Program-made: the position numbers and the translations under genes
Part shown: piece by piece, positions 25,237 through 36,689 of the stretch
Layout: each line of letters begins with the position of its first letter
Numbering within the stretch: position 1 is the stretch's first letter
Assembly: GCA_948567375.1 (NCBI GenBank)
Contig: OX419757.1
Location: 54,498,001-54,562,000 of the forward strand
Length of the DNA stretch: 64,000 bases
Direction of reading: 5' to 3'
Origin: Lunularia cruciata
Taxonomy: Eukaryota; Streptophyta; Marchantiopsida; Lunulariales; Lunulariaceae
The notes under the pieces: model-generated
What the model was told of the DNA's origin: nothing
The model's input: only the letters and a program-made list of their open reading frames with translations
Databases searched by the model: none

Positions 25237-25973
25237 TGTAATACTCCGAGGACAAGAGAAGAGAGAAAACACAGATTGCATACTCAAACATTTGATACCC
25301 CAAGGGAGCACCTTCTCTTTATATATAGACAAAGAGGATCTCCTCCAAGGAAGCTCCACCATAGGATTAGGGACACAGATAGGTGACATGTCAGCAAGCT
25401 CCACCCTTGGATTACTTACTTAAATGGGTGACATGTCTGGTCTAGGTCCTATCTGGTCGGTCAAACAAGCTTTGATTGGAGGGAATCTTTTAGGGAATAT
25501 TCCTATAGGAATCTCAGAATCACGTGAGTAAGGTACCATTGGAAAGCTCTCAACGAGACAAAGCAGGGGAGAGGGAAGGCTAGCCTTTCTTACATTGGGG
25601 GAGCATTTGCACATTTTTGAGGCCTAATTCGTCCGTTTAGGCCTCCAAAATTGCCTTCAAAGATTTCAAGCATATTTTGGTTCCTACTCTATTAGTAGAA
25701 GTCCCCTTTTGGTGATACCTCTTTCTGATCTGTTAAGTCCATCATGTGTAACATCCTTCCAGATGTTACCAAACCAATTCTCACCTTTAAATCATATATC
25801 TAGCTACTGGTTCTAAGGTTCTCAAGTCTATTTTGGTTTCTGCCCTATTAGTAGAAGTACTCTTTTGGTGATACTTCTATCTGATCTATTCCAACCATCA
25901 TGTATAACATCATTCTAGATGTTACCAAACCAAATTTCACATCTAGATCATATGGCTAGCTCTTGGTATTACA
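25237..25973 (-). repeat. Chromovirus 5' LTR
   Basis: 737 bp, minus strand TGTAATACCAAGAGC to GGAGTATTACA. A TATA-like tctttatatatagac is present near 25315-25330 (plus-strand writing). Confidence 0.95.
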
Positions 25974-28002
25974 CCATTCCTATAAGGCGACAACGGCTTA
26001 GACAATGAGTGTTGAGTGAGAAGGAGGTGAAGAAGGAGATCAATCCGCAAGTCAAAGTAACTCCGAGTGAAGGAGTAGAGTACCTGCGGGAGGTTGTGTG
26101 CCTGTTATTAGTAAAGTTAGAGCACATGAAGAAGGAGATGCAGTCAAAGTGTCCGGAGGTGAAGATTGTGTTGCAGGTGTTAGCAAGATTAGAAGAAGAG
26201 AACTCAAAATTAAAGAAGAGTATAATCCGAGAGGAGGAGGAAAGGGAAGTACTACGAGTAGATGCAGTAGTACAAAATCAAGTGATTGAGAACTTGAGGA
26301 GAGAAGTAAGGAATAGGGAGGAACTAATAGAGCAAAATGTCATAGCAAGGGAAAGACAAGTAGCTGAGTATGAAATCTTGAAGCCGCAGTTTGCTGATTC
26401 GAGATTGGAAATTATCCATGCTATGACAAGAATAGCAAAGAAAGAGCAAGAGCTTGATAGGGTGATGGAGAGTGTAGAGGAGAAAAAGCAGTTGTGGCAA
26501 TGAGAGCTAACAGTGAGATATAGAGAGGAAGAAAGGTTGAGAGAGTTACTTTGCAATCAAGAGGAAAAGATTGTGCAAAAAGAGAAGGAGAAGGAAGTTG
26601 TGAAAGCCGAGTTCAAAGCAGAATTGGTAATGTATAGAGAAGATTGGCTTGCAGATTGAGAATGGAAGAGGAAAATGAGATTGGAGCCATTGAAGGAATT
26701 GTGCTCAAGATGAATGCGATGCTAAGTATAGAGGCCAGCATGCGCATTAAAAAAACGAGACTGCACGAGTTGAAGTTGTTGGTGCAAGAGACAAGGAGGA
26801 GAAATGCAAAGGACAAAGACTTGAATGCCGTACTTATCAGTCCAAGAACTCGTGTAGATAGAAAGATATTGGAGGTAGAAGACAATATCACAATCAGATT
26901 AGACTTAGTAAAATTAGAGATAGATAAACTTTGGAAGGATCTCATAGCAAAACCCAAAGTAGATAACATAGGAGTACAGATGTCTTTGGAGTTACCATTG
27001 GAGACATTAGAGAAGAGTGGGTCGGGAGATAGAGGTTTAGATGGATTACCTACTAGTGGAATTTCAGATCAGGAAGGAGAGATGTTAGAATTAGTAGAAG
27101 ATTTAGTAGTTGTGAAACCCAAGGATAGAGTAGTAGTGAGTGAGGTTACTTTGGGTTCGGGTTTGAAAGCCAAGGAAGAAGTAGACATTGGATTGGATTA
27201 GAAACAGTTTTGAGATTTGAAGAGGCAGATATGAAGATGTGCATTGTCATTTCAGATCTCCAGGTTAGAAGAGTTGTTGTAGAACGGTATTTTTGTTAGA
27301 ATTGTTGTTTGCTTCACTATTTAAAAGTGGCATTTGCAGTCTTATGTTGTTCAGTGCTCATAATTTCTGAGAATAGGTAAAACGAAGTGTTGTGAAGCAA
27401 TGCTCGTTGCTTGAGCTTGATTCTGAGTATCAACACTGTACTTGTGTTTTTGAGTGTGTGGAGAAATTTGAAGTGCAACTTAGTGTGCTTGTTGGATGTT
27501 GGATTCCACAGCCTTGATCTTCACTCTGTGTGTTTGATCCTGAGTGAAGTGCAATTGGAGCAATGCCTTGACAGATCTGAGAGGAATTGTAGTGTTGGTA
27601 GTATTCTGCATTTGTGAGTGCAACGTGAAGTTGATGTGAAGCATTTTTTATCAAGGAAGTTGTACCTTCAATGGAGGGGTGGAACACAATTCTGAGGCAA
27701 AGTTGTTTTCACAATGAATTGCCATTTTTGGGAGAGCCTGAATCATCACAATCAAGATTTTTTGGAAAGAATTGAAGGTGTTGTGATTAAGAAATGTTGA
27801 TATGTAACAAGACTGTGAATCAATGCTTGTTACTCTCTTTTGGGTGTGGTTTCTACCTGAGAGATTAAAGATGCAACCAAGAAGAACTACATTGTTACTA
27901 TTTGACTTCATATTTGACCAATTCTGGATTGTATCTCTGCAAGAACAAACTTTACTTACCTGATTACCGCAAAAGTGATATTTGCCGGGTTGTCACATAG
28001 AG

Positions 28003-28845
28003 CTACCAAGCCAATGCATATCTAGCATTTGGTCTACATTTGGGTCTACCACATTTAGCCCTACTAGAGTTGCTAGACCAATGCATATATGATTCCCCAT
28101 ATGACACATAAGGCATACACATTCTACATTGTGTAGTAGGTAGAGAGCCCACTAGAGTTCATGATGTCATCAAGGAAATAATGGCACAAATCCTACATGC
28201 TACACAATCTTAAGTATAGATTGAGTGGTGGTTGGATGTACCAAGACCACTTCCTTGTCGTATGGAAGCAAATGCAATCACATTCATAGATAATCAATGT
28301 AACTTGCTTGAAGGAGTGGTTGCAAACCTCCTATAAGTAGAGTCATTGGCACAAGTTGGCACTCAAATAAGAGTAAGTGACCATTTTCACCCAAGGAGGA
28401 CCATTATGCACCATGGCTATTATCTAATACCTTTGTACCTTTGGTTGTTGAGATTTTTTAGCATTTTCATCACCACTTTGATAGTCTCCTTACAGAAAAA
28501 AACACAAGGTTCCTTGCAAAAGAGAGAGGCTCTGACTATTTCTCCAACCATGCTCACCTCCTACTTTAGATAGAGAGTCTTTTTCACTTTACAACTCTCT
28601 CTCAAGCTTTGGATCTTCATAGAAAAGCAACAATAATAGGAGCTCCCATCATGTCTAACGCCCTTCCTCCACACTTACCATTTAAATTACTGGAGGATCT
28701 CTATCACATAATTCAACAATAGATTACTTTGTTGTTTGCTCCCTTGCTTGGTTTAGCTTAGGGGCTGTAGTTTTGCTTCAATTTTTAGTCTTTTTGGTTT
28801 GTTAGACCTTGTGCTCTCCATTTACACTTCTTGGTTCCAGCTTTA
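28003..28845. other. No gene seen
   Basis: The first ~85 bp continue the tandem repeat interrupted at 17643. Nothing coding is recognised after that. Confidence 0.5.
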
Positions 28846-29027
28846 GGCCATAATATCACTTTAGCTTAAGATCAGTAGCAAGCAACTCATGGACCAAGAG
28901 TCCCAATAGTATACCACAAAGGAAAACAAGGTTCCTTGTTTTCCTTTTTTGTTTTGTGGTATATTATTGGGCCTCTTGGTCCATGAGTTGCTTGCTAGTG
29001 ATCTTAAGCTAAAGTGATAATATGGCC
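28846..29027. repeat. Long near-perfect inverted repeat (hairpin)
   Basis: Left arm 28846-28931 (starts ggccataatatcacttt) and right arm 28934-29027 (ends aaagtgataatatggcc) pair over about 86 bp with a handful of mismatches and one 8-nt bulge (acaaaaaa extra in the right arm); the loop is 2 nt (tt). RNA from here would fold into a long, almost fully paired stem. It may be a foldback/MITE-like element or a small-RNA source. Confidence 0.9.
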
Positions 29028-29416
29028 AAAACCTACTTGCCCAATGATTTTATAAATTGAAAGGGAGGTGAGACTCTTGGATAAAAATTAACAACTAAAC
29101 CCTATTTTTATTTGTATGAGGAACTCCACAATGTATCTTTGTCCAACCTAAACTGTCATGTCCATGTCATTTATGGCCTCAATTCCCATTTGTTTTATCA
29201 AAACCCACACAACCATTAGATCTACTTTCTTGCCTCATCTTGCAAGTGCATTATTCTTGGCATTTATGTATAATGTTACACCAAAGGATGTAACTCCTTT
29301 GGGTAGGTCCTATTTTCTCTCCCTTTTTCTCCTCTTTGACTATTATCATCTTTGTATTTTCAAGAGTATGGTGTACTCTAATGCACATGCACTCCCCCTT
29401 TGATACATTCAAGATC

Positions 29417-30233
29417 TGTAACACCCATTTGTGCATGTGTGTCGTATTGTGATATTTAACTTGGTATTGCAAATACTTGAGAGATATTATTTATATAGAG
29501 ATAAATGATGGTTCTACATTAGTCATGATGAGCTAAAGTTAGTCATAGCTAAGACGGTGGGGACCTGAATTTAGAGGAAGTGGAAAAGATGAGCATCACT
29601 ATTTTGGATTCTAGTGTGTTGACTTGGTATTATTCCTAGGTGTTTGGCTTTGAGGAAAGAGTTGAGAAGTCTTGGGCCTACAAGCCTTTTTGTTTTGGTT
29701 CTTCTATAGTCCAAGGATAACCCATGTGAAGGAATCCTTGACTTAGTGGTTGGGTCAAGATAAGATCACATACTTAGTGGAATATGCCCATGTGGATGGA
29801 TATTTCTTTATATTTTTTACTTTACTTGACTTTTAGCCTAGTAACCTGAGTTACTATGGTAAATAGTAACTTTAGTGCATAACTATTTCACAAGTATATA
29901 AACAAGGGGTGATGAGGTACTCATCATCCTTTCATTTGCAACTATCTCTCTCTCATTGAGTTCTCTAGTGAGCAATGTCTAGAGTCTTGGAGCCTTAGAG
30001 GAGTATGATGGAGTTAGGGTTCCTTGTCTTCTTAGTCTATGGTGCACTACCATAATAGCCATCAGAGGTTCATCTTGAGTGAGAGACAGCCGGCTCAGAG
30101 ATCATCAGTATCTTGTTATATTTAAATTATGTCTTTGCTTCTCCATATCAATATAATATAATCTAGTCCATCATAACGGTCATGCTTCCATCATTATGAG
30201 TATATTTACACTTTGAAACCTTCTTTTGTCACA
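29417..30233 (+). repeat. Possible solo LTR (unrelated family)
   Basis: Begins TGTAACACCC and ends TTTGTCACA, about 817 bp, with a TATA-like gtatataaacaagggg near 29895. No target duplication is visible (agatc against aaaaa), so the boundaries and the call are tentative. Confidence 0.25.
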
Positions 30234-31111
30234 AAAAAATTTGACTAAATGAACTCTTATTCTTATTGTAGATACCTCATTTTCCTATTTTTACCATAAA
30301 TTCACTATATTCTTCCAATCTCTCCTTATATAAAAGCTCTATAAGAGAGGTCTTAGATATATGTAAAACAAACTAAAGTTTATATTTGATTTTTTCTATC
30401 TTACAAAAAGCTAGGGTTTGGATTGTGTAAATAAAATTATGCTAAGTAGTTATCTAGAACTCTCAAGTTCTTTTTTCTTGTGTACAATAATTTCATCTAA
30501 AGCTTACCTTGGTTTTTAACTTGATCTGTTGTCATATACAGTTGTCAAGTTCCTTAATATACAACATTATTCCATACTTCATCATGCCTTCTTAATATTT
30601 GGTGGCCTTCTTTATTACTCCTCATCCTTGAATTTACAATAATATAAGGTTTAGAACTTGGATACTCTAAAAACTAGCAAGCTCTTGATTCAATCTTTGG
30701 TTACGTTACATAAAACATTATATCCATAAGTGGAAGAAACCACACAAGCTCTTATTAGCTCTTTACCTTCTTTCAACCTTTCATGAAAACCAAGGCCCTT
30801 CCCATATGTTTTAGGGGCTTGCTAGCTATATCAAGCTCAATATGCTTGATTGCTTTGTTTCCTTTGTCAAATATGACAAGCTTATAAGCCTCTTCTTAGT
30901 GTTTTGGTCCTTTCTTTGCTTATTGTAAGTGTAGTATTCACTACTTCCTAATTCAAGAAAATGTTTGCTCTTGCTTTCTAGGTTCACCATAAGTTTGTGA
31001 AGATGTTAATCTTCCTATATGATGGTATTTTTATTGGTGTTTGCCTTGTTTTCTTGATTGGGTCCTCAATACTATCTCATGATATTGATGTTCTTGTAGG
31101 TTTCTATATTC

Positions 31112-31516
31112 TTGAAGGTGATTATGTTGTTAGAATTGCAACTTCATCTAATGATATGTGCTTTGTTTAGTTCTCTCCTATGTAGACCAAAAACCATTTG
31201 GAGTCTTGTGGTTTACATGCCAAGATATTTTGCCAAAATCTTGCATGCCTCCTTTGCTGGCAAGGAATATCTTGGTGCTACATTTACAAGTGGGCTAGTG
31301 CTGAATTATGATGTTGCAAAGAAAGTCCTTCCAATCTTTGTTTTGGATTCTTCTTTGCTTGAACATTGGCCTTTGGTTTGCATCCATATATGCAGTAACA
31401 AGGTTGTGCTAAGTGTTATCTATGAGTTATGGAGTGATGGCATAAAGGCAATGGATGCAGTTTTTGTTGTTGTAGTATTCCTCTTTTACATCCTAAAAGA
31501 CACTACAATTTTATGA
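31112..31516 (+). other. Unrecognised 134-codon ORF
   Basis: The longest ORF in the AT-rich stretch. The middle part (VVYMPRYFAKILHAS, GKEYLGATFTSGLVLNYD) has protein-like composition, and a Trp-containing block IYELWSDGIKAMDAV follows, then a hydrophobic tail. No domain is recognised. It may be a decayed fragment of a host or element gene, or chance. Confidence 0.2.
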
Positions 31517-32769
31517 GGATGTTGAAACCTGATCTTTTGCAAAAGGCCATAAAGGATAAAGAGAAAATATCAACTAAATATTGAAAATGAGACTATTATT
31601 TATGTTTAGCTACACCTAGTTGTTTTAGAGAGTACTATAGAAAGCCAACCACAAGAGTATTGAAAAATGCCTTTTTTATATCATGACATGGATTTCAACA
31701 ATATACTAACTATATATTTTCCTATTTCTATGCTTGTACTAATGAACAAGTAAAACATGGATAAATGGTTTCTCTAAGATAATCATTTAGAAGAAATATT
31801 TTCATTCCATTTATTTTTGTGTCCTAAAATGAATTTTTCACCAGAAGTACTGCATCTTGGGTGTAAAATTTGGTTTCTATGGTACAAAAGAAATTGAGGA
31901 AACCGTTGTCTTCGTTATGGTTGCAAGAGCCATCTTGTTCAATTTATCTCCATCCCTTGTGAAGTTATGCCTCATGTGACTTATAATAACACCCAAACTA
32001 TAGGTAGAGATAGTTGGTCCATCAATTGCCTTTATGTTTTTAAAATACTCTTTGAGGACTTAATAAGAAAGATAGAGATGTATAGGGCTGACAAGATATA
32101 GGTACTTATGCATTAAGATACTATACTTCTACATTATGTGGAAGATAAATAAACCAAGTCAGCTTAAGCCTTTTTGATACAACTACAAACCATTACCTAT
32201 TAACTTGATTAAGATGCAAACAAATACATATGGTGTTGGTTGTTTTGTGCGCTTGGCTTTGGGTGGTTTATGGGTTGGTGATCCCAATTAAACAAATGAG
32301 ATCTTGCTGCAAGTGTTTTGGTAACCTAGAGTAGTGTAACATCGATTCTTGAGGTGATCTTAGTTTCCAATCACATGAAATTTCACCCATGAAAGCCATA
32401 ACAAGCCAATCGTGTTATCTTTTGTTGAGTTATTTGATTGAATAGGTATCACCCTTTATATTTCCATTTGCTTTATCCTGATTTGCACATCAAAAAACAT
32501 CATAAAAGGGAATCAAGACTCACACCATAGATGTTAAGATAGATTTTTCTCAAGAAATTCAAAGAATCGGTGTGTCAAATAAAGCATGCAAGTTTTTTCC
32601 ACTATGGAAAGTAAGATGTTTTACAATAAATAGAATTTATCATTCTTGATAAATATTATACTCATTAGATTATTATGTAGTGAATATAATATTTATTTAG
32701 CTCCTCATTTATAATACATAATTCCTCTCTTCTTTTCTCCACAATATTGGATGATAGAGTTATGAGAAA

Positions 32770-32870
32770 AGGGCGAAACATGGAGGATGGGAAGACCCCA
32801 TCAAGCCTCACAAGGGAGAGACAAAATAAATAAAATGGGACTAAGTTCCAATAAAAAGTTATGTATAAAA
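32770..32870 (-). repeat. LINE 3'-end fragment
   Basis: gaggatgggaagaccccatcaagcc...gggagagac is shared with 38700-38735, 39838-39875, 61888-61925 and, inverted, 38170-38215. It is the 3' untranslated end common to the LINE relics in this window. Confidence 0.5.
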
Positions 32871-33540
32871 GATAAGAATCAAACTATTATCTATCGATAA
32901 GTGTGAAATATATAAATATAAACTACGGTGTAAATTTTTTGAAATAATCAAAGACTTTATGATATTTCCAGAAATATTATCCTTGTAGCGATTATGCAAT
33001 TTATCTATCTCAAATCTCAAATAACAATTGTTAAGGTTATTTACATCCCAAATGAAATTTACTTACGCAGGAAAAAGTACAATTTGGAGAGACTTCAATA
33101 TGCGTCAAGATTGATGCTTAATACTGTACTTACTAATAATTAATAGTCTAGAGCTTAAATTTATGAATACTACGTGGTACAGTAGTCTATCATGCAAAGT
33201 GCCGCAACTCACAGTTGCTTATCATTAGTTAAACTTGTATATGCATGTCAATCACCTTAAAATCACGTCTAAAGGATCATATAAATATATTAGGTGGTCT
33301 GTTTAATATGAAGAATAAAAAGTTATTGTATTTCCATAAAAGTATTGTAATCGATCAACAGGATTCGGTGACCCAAGTGTGACAATTACAAGCAAAACTA
33401 AAAACCGGGGAACGGTACTACTGCTGACCATGAACGGTTAGGAAAATGTAGCAAAGTATAACATCAACTAAATATCACCCTTAAAAAACCCTCAACCCTA
33501 AACTGCCGAATATTGCAATTCAGCATGTTTATACTATCTA

Positions 33541-36500
33541 CCCCATCCTTCGTTTTTCCTACGCGGTCGCCTCTTTTCCTTTATACTATCTGCTGTACCA
33601 TGGAAACAACGAGGGTTAGCACTGAATGTAGCAGTATAACAGTGGGGGGGGGGGGGGGGGGGGGGACTGGTAACGGTGGTAGCTGCTTTGGAATCCCTCC
33701 CATCTGCAGAAAGCTTGCCACCAGTCAAGCAACCAGAAGATTAGCTCTGGAGACCGTCCGACAGATAGACTCGTGGACCTTCGCAGTCCAACTGGTTCAC
33801 ACGTTGTCAGAAAACTTAGCTGTAAGTCTCCCGGGGTAACTTTAGCTCCTATTCGCCCATCGCGGTAAACTGAGCTGGCGAGATGACGCGACGGACCGCA
33901 TCTCAGATTACGAGAGATTTCGTTAGCCCTCGAAGACAGCGCCACCTTGGCGGCGGGCAGATACTGCTTATGTGGCACTTGAAGGAGTACCAGGCAGAAG
34001 GGAAAAGTTGTCACCTGTAATGAGTGCTCCAATGATAGTCATACCGTCCTACTGTACTCTCCGAATTATCAGGGACCCTGGTCAGACTGAAGATCTACGA
34101 CATGCACCAGGTGCGTCTCACAAGCCGGATCTGGCATCTGGGAAGTATCGGAATTCCGGAGAATAGCCGTATTCTGGACAGGTCCACTGAGAAAGCGTCA
34201 GAGGGTAAGATGGACGCATCGTGGGTGCCTTCCTTTGCTGAAGGCCACAGGGAATAATGCGCTGCATGAGCTGATTTGGCAATGGATGGACAAGAGCCGT
34301 ATCCGGAACATTTCTGGGTTCTAGAGTCAAGAGGAGGGTGCATAGACCTGCATGGGATGATTTGGCAGTGTTACGGCGACAGGCCGTATCTCGGAGGCGG
34401 TCAGGTGACTCGGTAGTGATTTGGGTTGAAGGTCAGAACGCGTCGTACATATGAAATGACCTGAATTGGTGTGATTTCGATGGAGGAAAGGCAATTCTGT
34501 GGCTGCTGCTGGACCTACATTCACAGCTAAGCCGTCTTTATCTCATTCTTCTGGGCTGTGATATTCTTCTCGAGATTAAAAGATAGGAATGGTAATTCAG
34601 ACCCGAGCTCCATGTGAAGTCTAATTTTATATGTCGCTGACATGCAAGAATTTTGGCATGTCAGTTGTGCAGAATTTATCTAATGATTTTCTCCCTGTCT
34701 AATGATTGTTTCTTCGGATCATGTAGAATATCCTTTTTCCCAATCAGGAATTTTTCCTTTCTTTTCTTTCATTGCCTGGATCACGCAGCCGTAATTTAAA
34801 ATATATGGAACGGCTGAAAGCTCTTTCCTTTCCGACTCGAACTCTTCATAGCAAACGAGAAATTCACATGCAGTTCTGCTCACTAGCCGTAGTAGTTCAA
34901 CATACGACATTGTGCACTCACAGACTGGACAAACGCTTGGGTTCGGATGTAGAGACATAAATGTTGAGTCTGTGTCGGAGATGTAGACCTAAGAGACTCG
35001 GTATCCATGCAATGTCGAGGTCCCGAATTTTAACATCTGCAACTCTATTTAATTTCTATTCTACTTCTACCTCTGCATCAGAACTTAAACCTCTGCAGCG
35101 AAACCAGGTGTCGAGCACTCTTTCACCCTATCAATTCAGCACGTAGCAGCGAAAGCAAGATCTGGGGAGATTAAACAACACATATGAGAGCGACATCCCT
35201 TCGACTCCCACTAAGATAGACAATCTTTTCTCTCCTCAGAGTAGCAGTAGCAGTGTAGCACTTTTACTGCCCAACGTACCATTGTAGCACTCTAATATCC
35301 TGGACCTTTCCCAGGTACAGCAAAAGACCTTCGACATTTTTATTATTTTGGTGAAACTACTGCCTCTTGAAGCGGAACACAGCCTCGAGATTACGTACTG
35401 CCGCTTCAAGTACAGATTCCATACATACAGGAGCCAGGCTGCAATGTCAGTCTGCCGTACAAGAGGAGGCTTTCTGTATGACGGATTCACCGGATGAAGA
35501 CAAATTGACTGGTATTCTCGACGTGGGAGGAACCGGGAAGATAAGGACAGGGGAACATCCATTATGATGCCAGATATCCTTAATCCACAGGTAATCATCG
35601 ATATAAGTGGATATCTAGCAAATAAGACCCAAGCTTTCTGTGCGCGGATCAGTGAGTGAAGGACACCAAGGAAAAACATACAACAGTGGTCCAGGTCTTC
35701 CTAACCGAAGATAATTATTCCAATAAGCAGATATTTAGCGAAACAGTAAACTCTAAGCACGCGTCTCTCAGTGGAATATCGGTCTGTCATGGTCGTAAGT
35801 TGTGATCTGCTGCATTGTAGCTTGCTCATTTGTAAGTACTGTACCCGGTTCTCGTTTATTATAGCCAGGACCCGCTGCGAGTAGTTCATTGAAGATATCA
35901 CTTTTTGTCCTGGTTATTTGTCTAAGCTGGATTCATGGCTTAATGAATCTTGGTCTCAAGAATCTTGCAGACATTCGAGTTTGAATTATTTTTCCTGGCT
36001 TATTTGCCCCTTCTCTCTCTTGCAGGCCTTCTTTTCCCGTGATGATCACGATCGAACAGTATAACCCTACCCATGTGACAGAGCTGCAGACAAATATTCA
36101 TAGGTGAAGACCTCATTGATTTTCGTACGACCTGAGACTTCCGGCTTCAGAGGAGATCGAATCTTTCGGAGGAGAAATGTGCATGCATACCTCATGCACA
36201 ATGGTTCTGTGTATGAGTTACCAATTGACGGGGGTAAGCTCTACCAATACATCTGTCCAGTAATTGACATATATAACCACAGGACCTCCTCGTCTGACAC
36301 GGTGGCCGTAGAATCGGCTGCCGGTCGGTCAGTTCCATCTTTTCTTACAGGAAAAGGTCAGGCCAGGAGGACAGCGAGATCGCTTACCGTGCTGCATCTA
36401 GGTAAAGCACTTCACTAGAGACAAATTGGTAGAATGACTTTGTTGGCGGCTTCGGCCGAGAAGCCTTCACTTTTGCATTGATTGACTCACTGTGCGGAAT

Positions 36501-36680
36501 GTCATCTCATCTCGGTTTGACAATTACCCTAGTCAATTTATAGGTTGCTTTGCATACAACGGTTTCTTGCACATGTCTTTCCAAATGGTCGATAGCGATA
36601 GTCCCCTCTCAAGTGCACGGTGGATCTTGAGAGATTTTTGGGAGACACGGTGGATCTTGGGCAAGTCTTTTTTTTTTTTG
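33541..36680. other. Apparently unique region, no recognised gene
   Basis: Base composition is higher in G+C than the neighbours. It starts with a LINE-tail-like tacgcggtcgcc, then a run of 22 G (33644-33665). An imperfect ~45-bp repeat (tgcatgagctgatttggcaa...gccgtatc) occurs at 34263-34302 and 34347-34390. No ORF looks convincing on either strand. UTR, promoter or non-coding RNA sequence is possible. Confidence 0.4.
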
Positions 36681-36689
36681 TGTTATCTT

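Larger units (their letters stand above)
19424..25973 (-). mobile_element. Complete chromovirus (Ty3/gypsy with chromodomain), decayed
   Basis: A full-length 6550-bp element in minus orientation: 5' LTR 25237-25973, iMet PBS 25224-25235, leader, gag, protease, RT, RNase H, integrase, chromodomain, PPT 20110-20124 and 3' LTR 19424-20109. Perfect 5-bp target duplications CCATT stand at 19419-19423 and 25974-25978. It lies inside the solo D LTR. The LTRs differ by roughly 5% by eye, mostly transitions, plus a 51-bp deletion, so the insertion is not recent. All ORFs carry stops. Confidence 0.95.
18217..27201 (+). pseudogene. LTR-encoded coiled-coil protein, second copy, interrupted by chromovirus
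   Basis: The ATG at 18217 corresponds to 6929 of the first copy; the coding part is 18217-19423 plus 25974-27201, ending TAG. The N-terminal 163 codons are open, then stops such as that at 18703 appear. In the C-terminal part (26009-27201) the coiled coil is well preserved (LEEENSKLKKSIIREEEE, KEQELDRVMES, RVDRKILEVEDNITI), with stops near 26500 and 26658. The amino-acid sequence is conserved against the first copy despite many nucleotide differences, which suggests the protein was once selected. The junction across the chromovirus is precise. Confidence 0.7.
17644..27997 (+). mobile_element. Solo copy of the D-family LTR, split by a chromovirus
   Basis: It starts TGTGGTACCCACA and ends TTGTCACA, the same termini as 6354 and 10146. 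Without the nested 6.55-kb chromovirus and its duplicated CCATT the LTR is about 3.8 kb. Flanks taggg (17639-17643) and tagag (27998-28002) fit a target duplication with one transition. No PPT precedes it and no PBS follows it, so it is a solo LTR and not the missing 3' LTR of element D. A TATA box (18026-18037) and the coiled-coil ORF are conserved. Confidence 0.85.
30234..33540. other. AT-rich, no recognised gene
   Basis: It holds a 134-codon ORF at 31112-31516 that I do not recognise and a short LINE tail near 32780. Otherwise nothing is supported. Confidence 0.5.

Noticed and set aside
17644-27997. This block as the 3' LTR of element D
   Set aside because: No PPT precedes 17644, element D ends in the integrase core, and both flanks of the block join into one short tandem repeat with its own target duplication.
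29417-30233. Firm call of a copia-type solo LTR
   Set aside because: TG...CA ends and a TATA-like box exist, but there is no target duplication and no second copy; kept only as a weak feature.
35236-35679. 147-codon minus-strand ORF as a gene
   Set aside because: No recognisable motif, odd composition with a poly-Leu end, and no homologous copy or splice context in the window.
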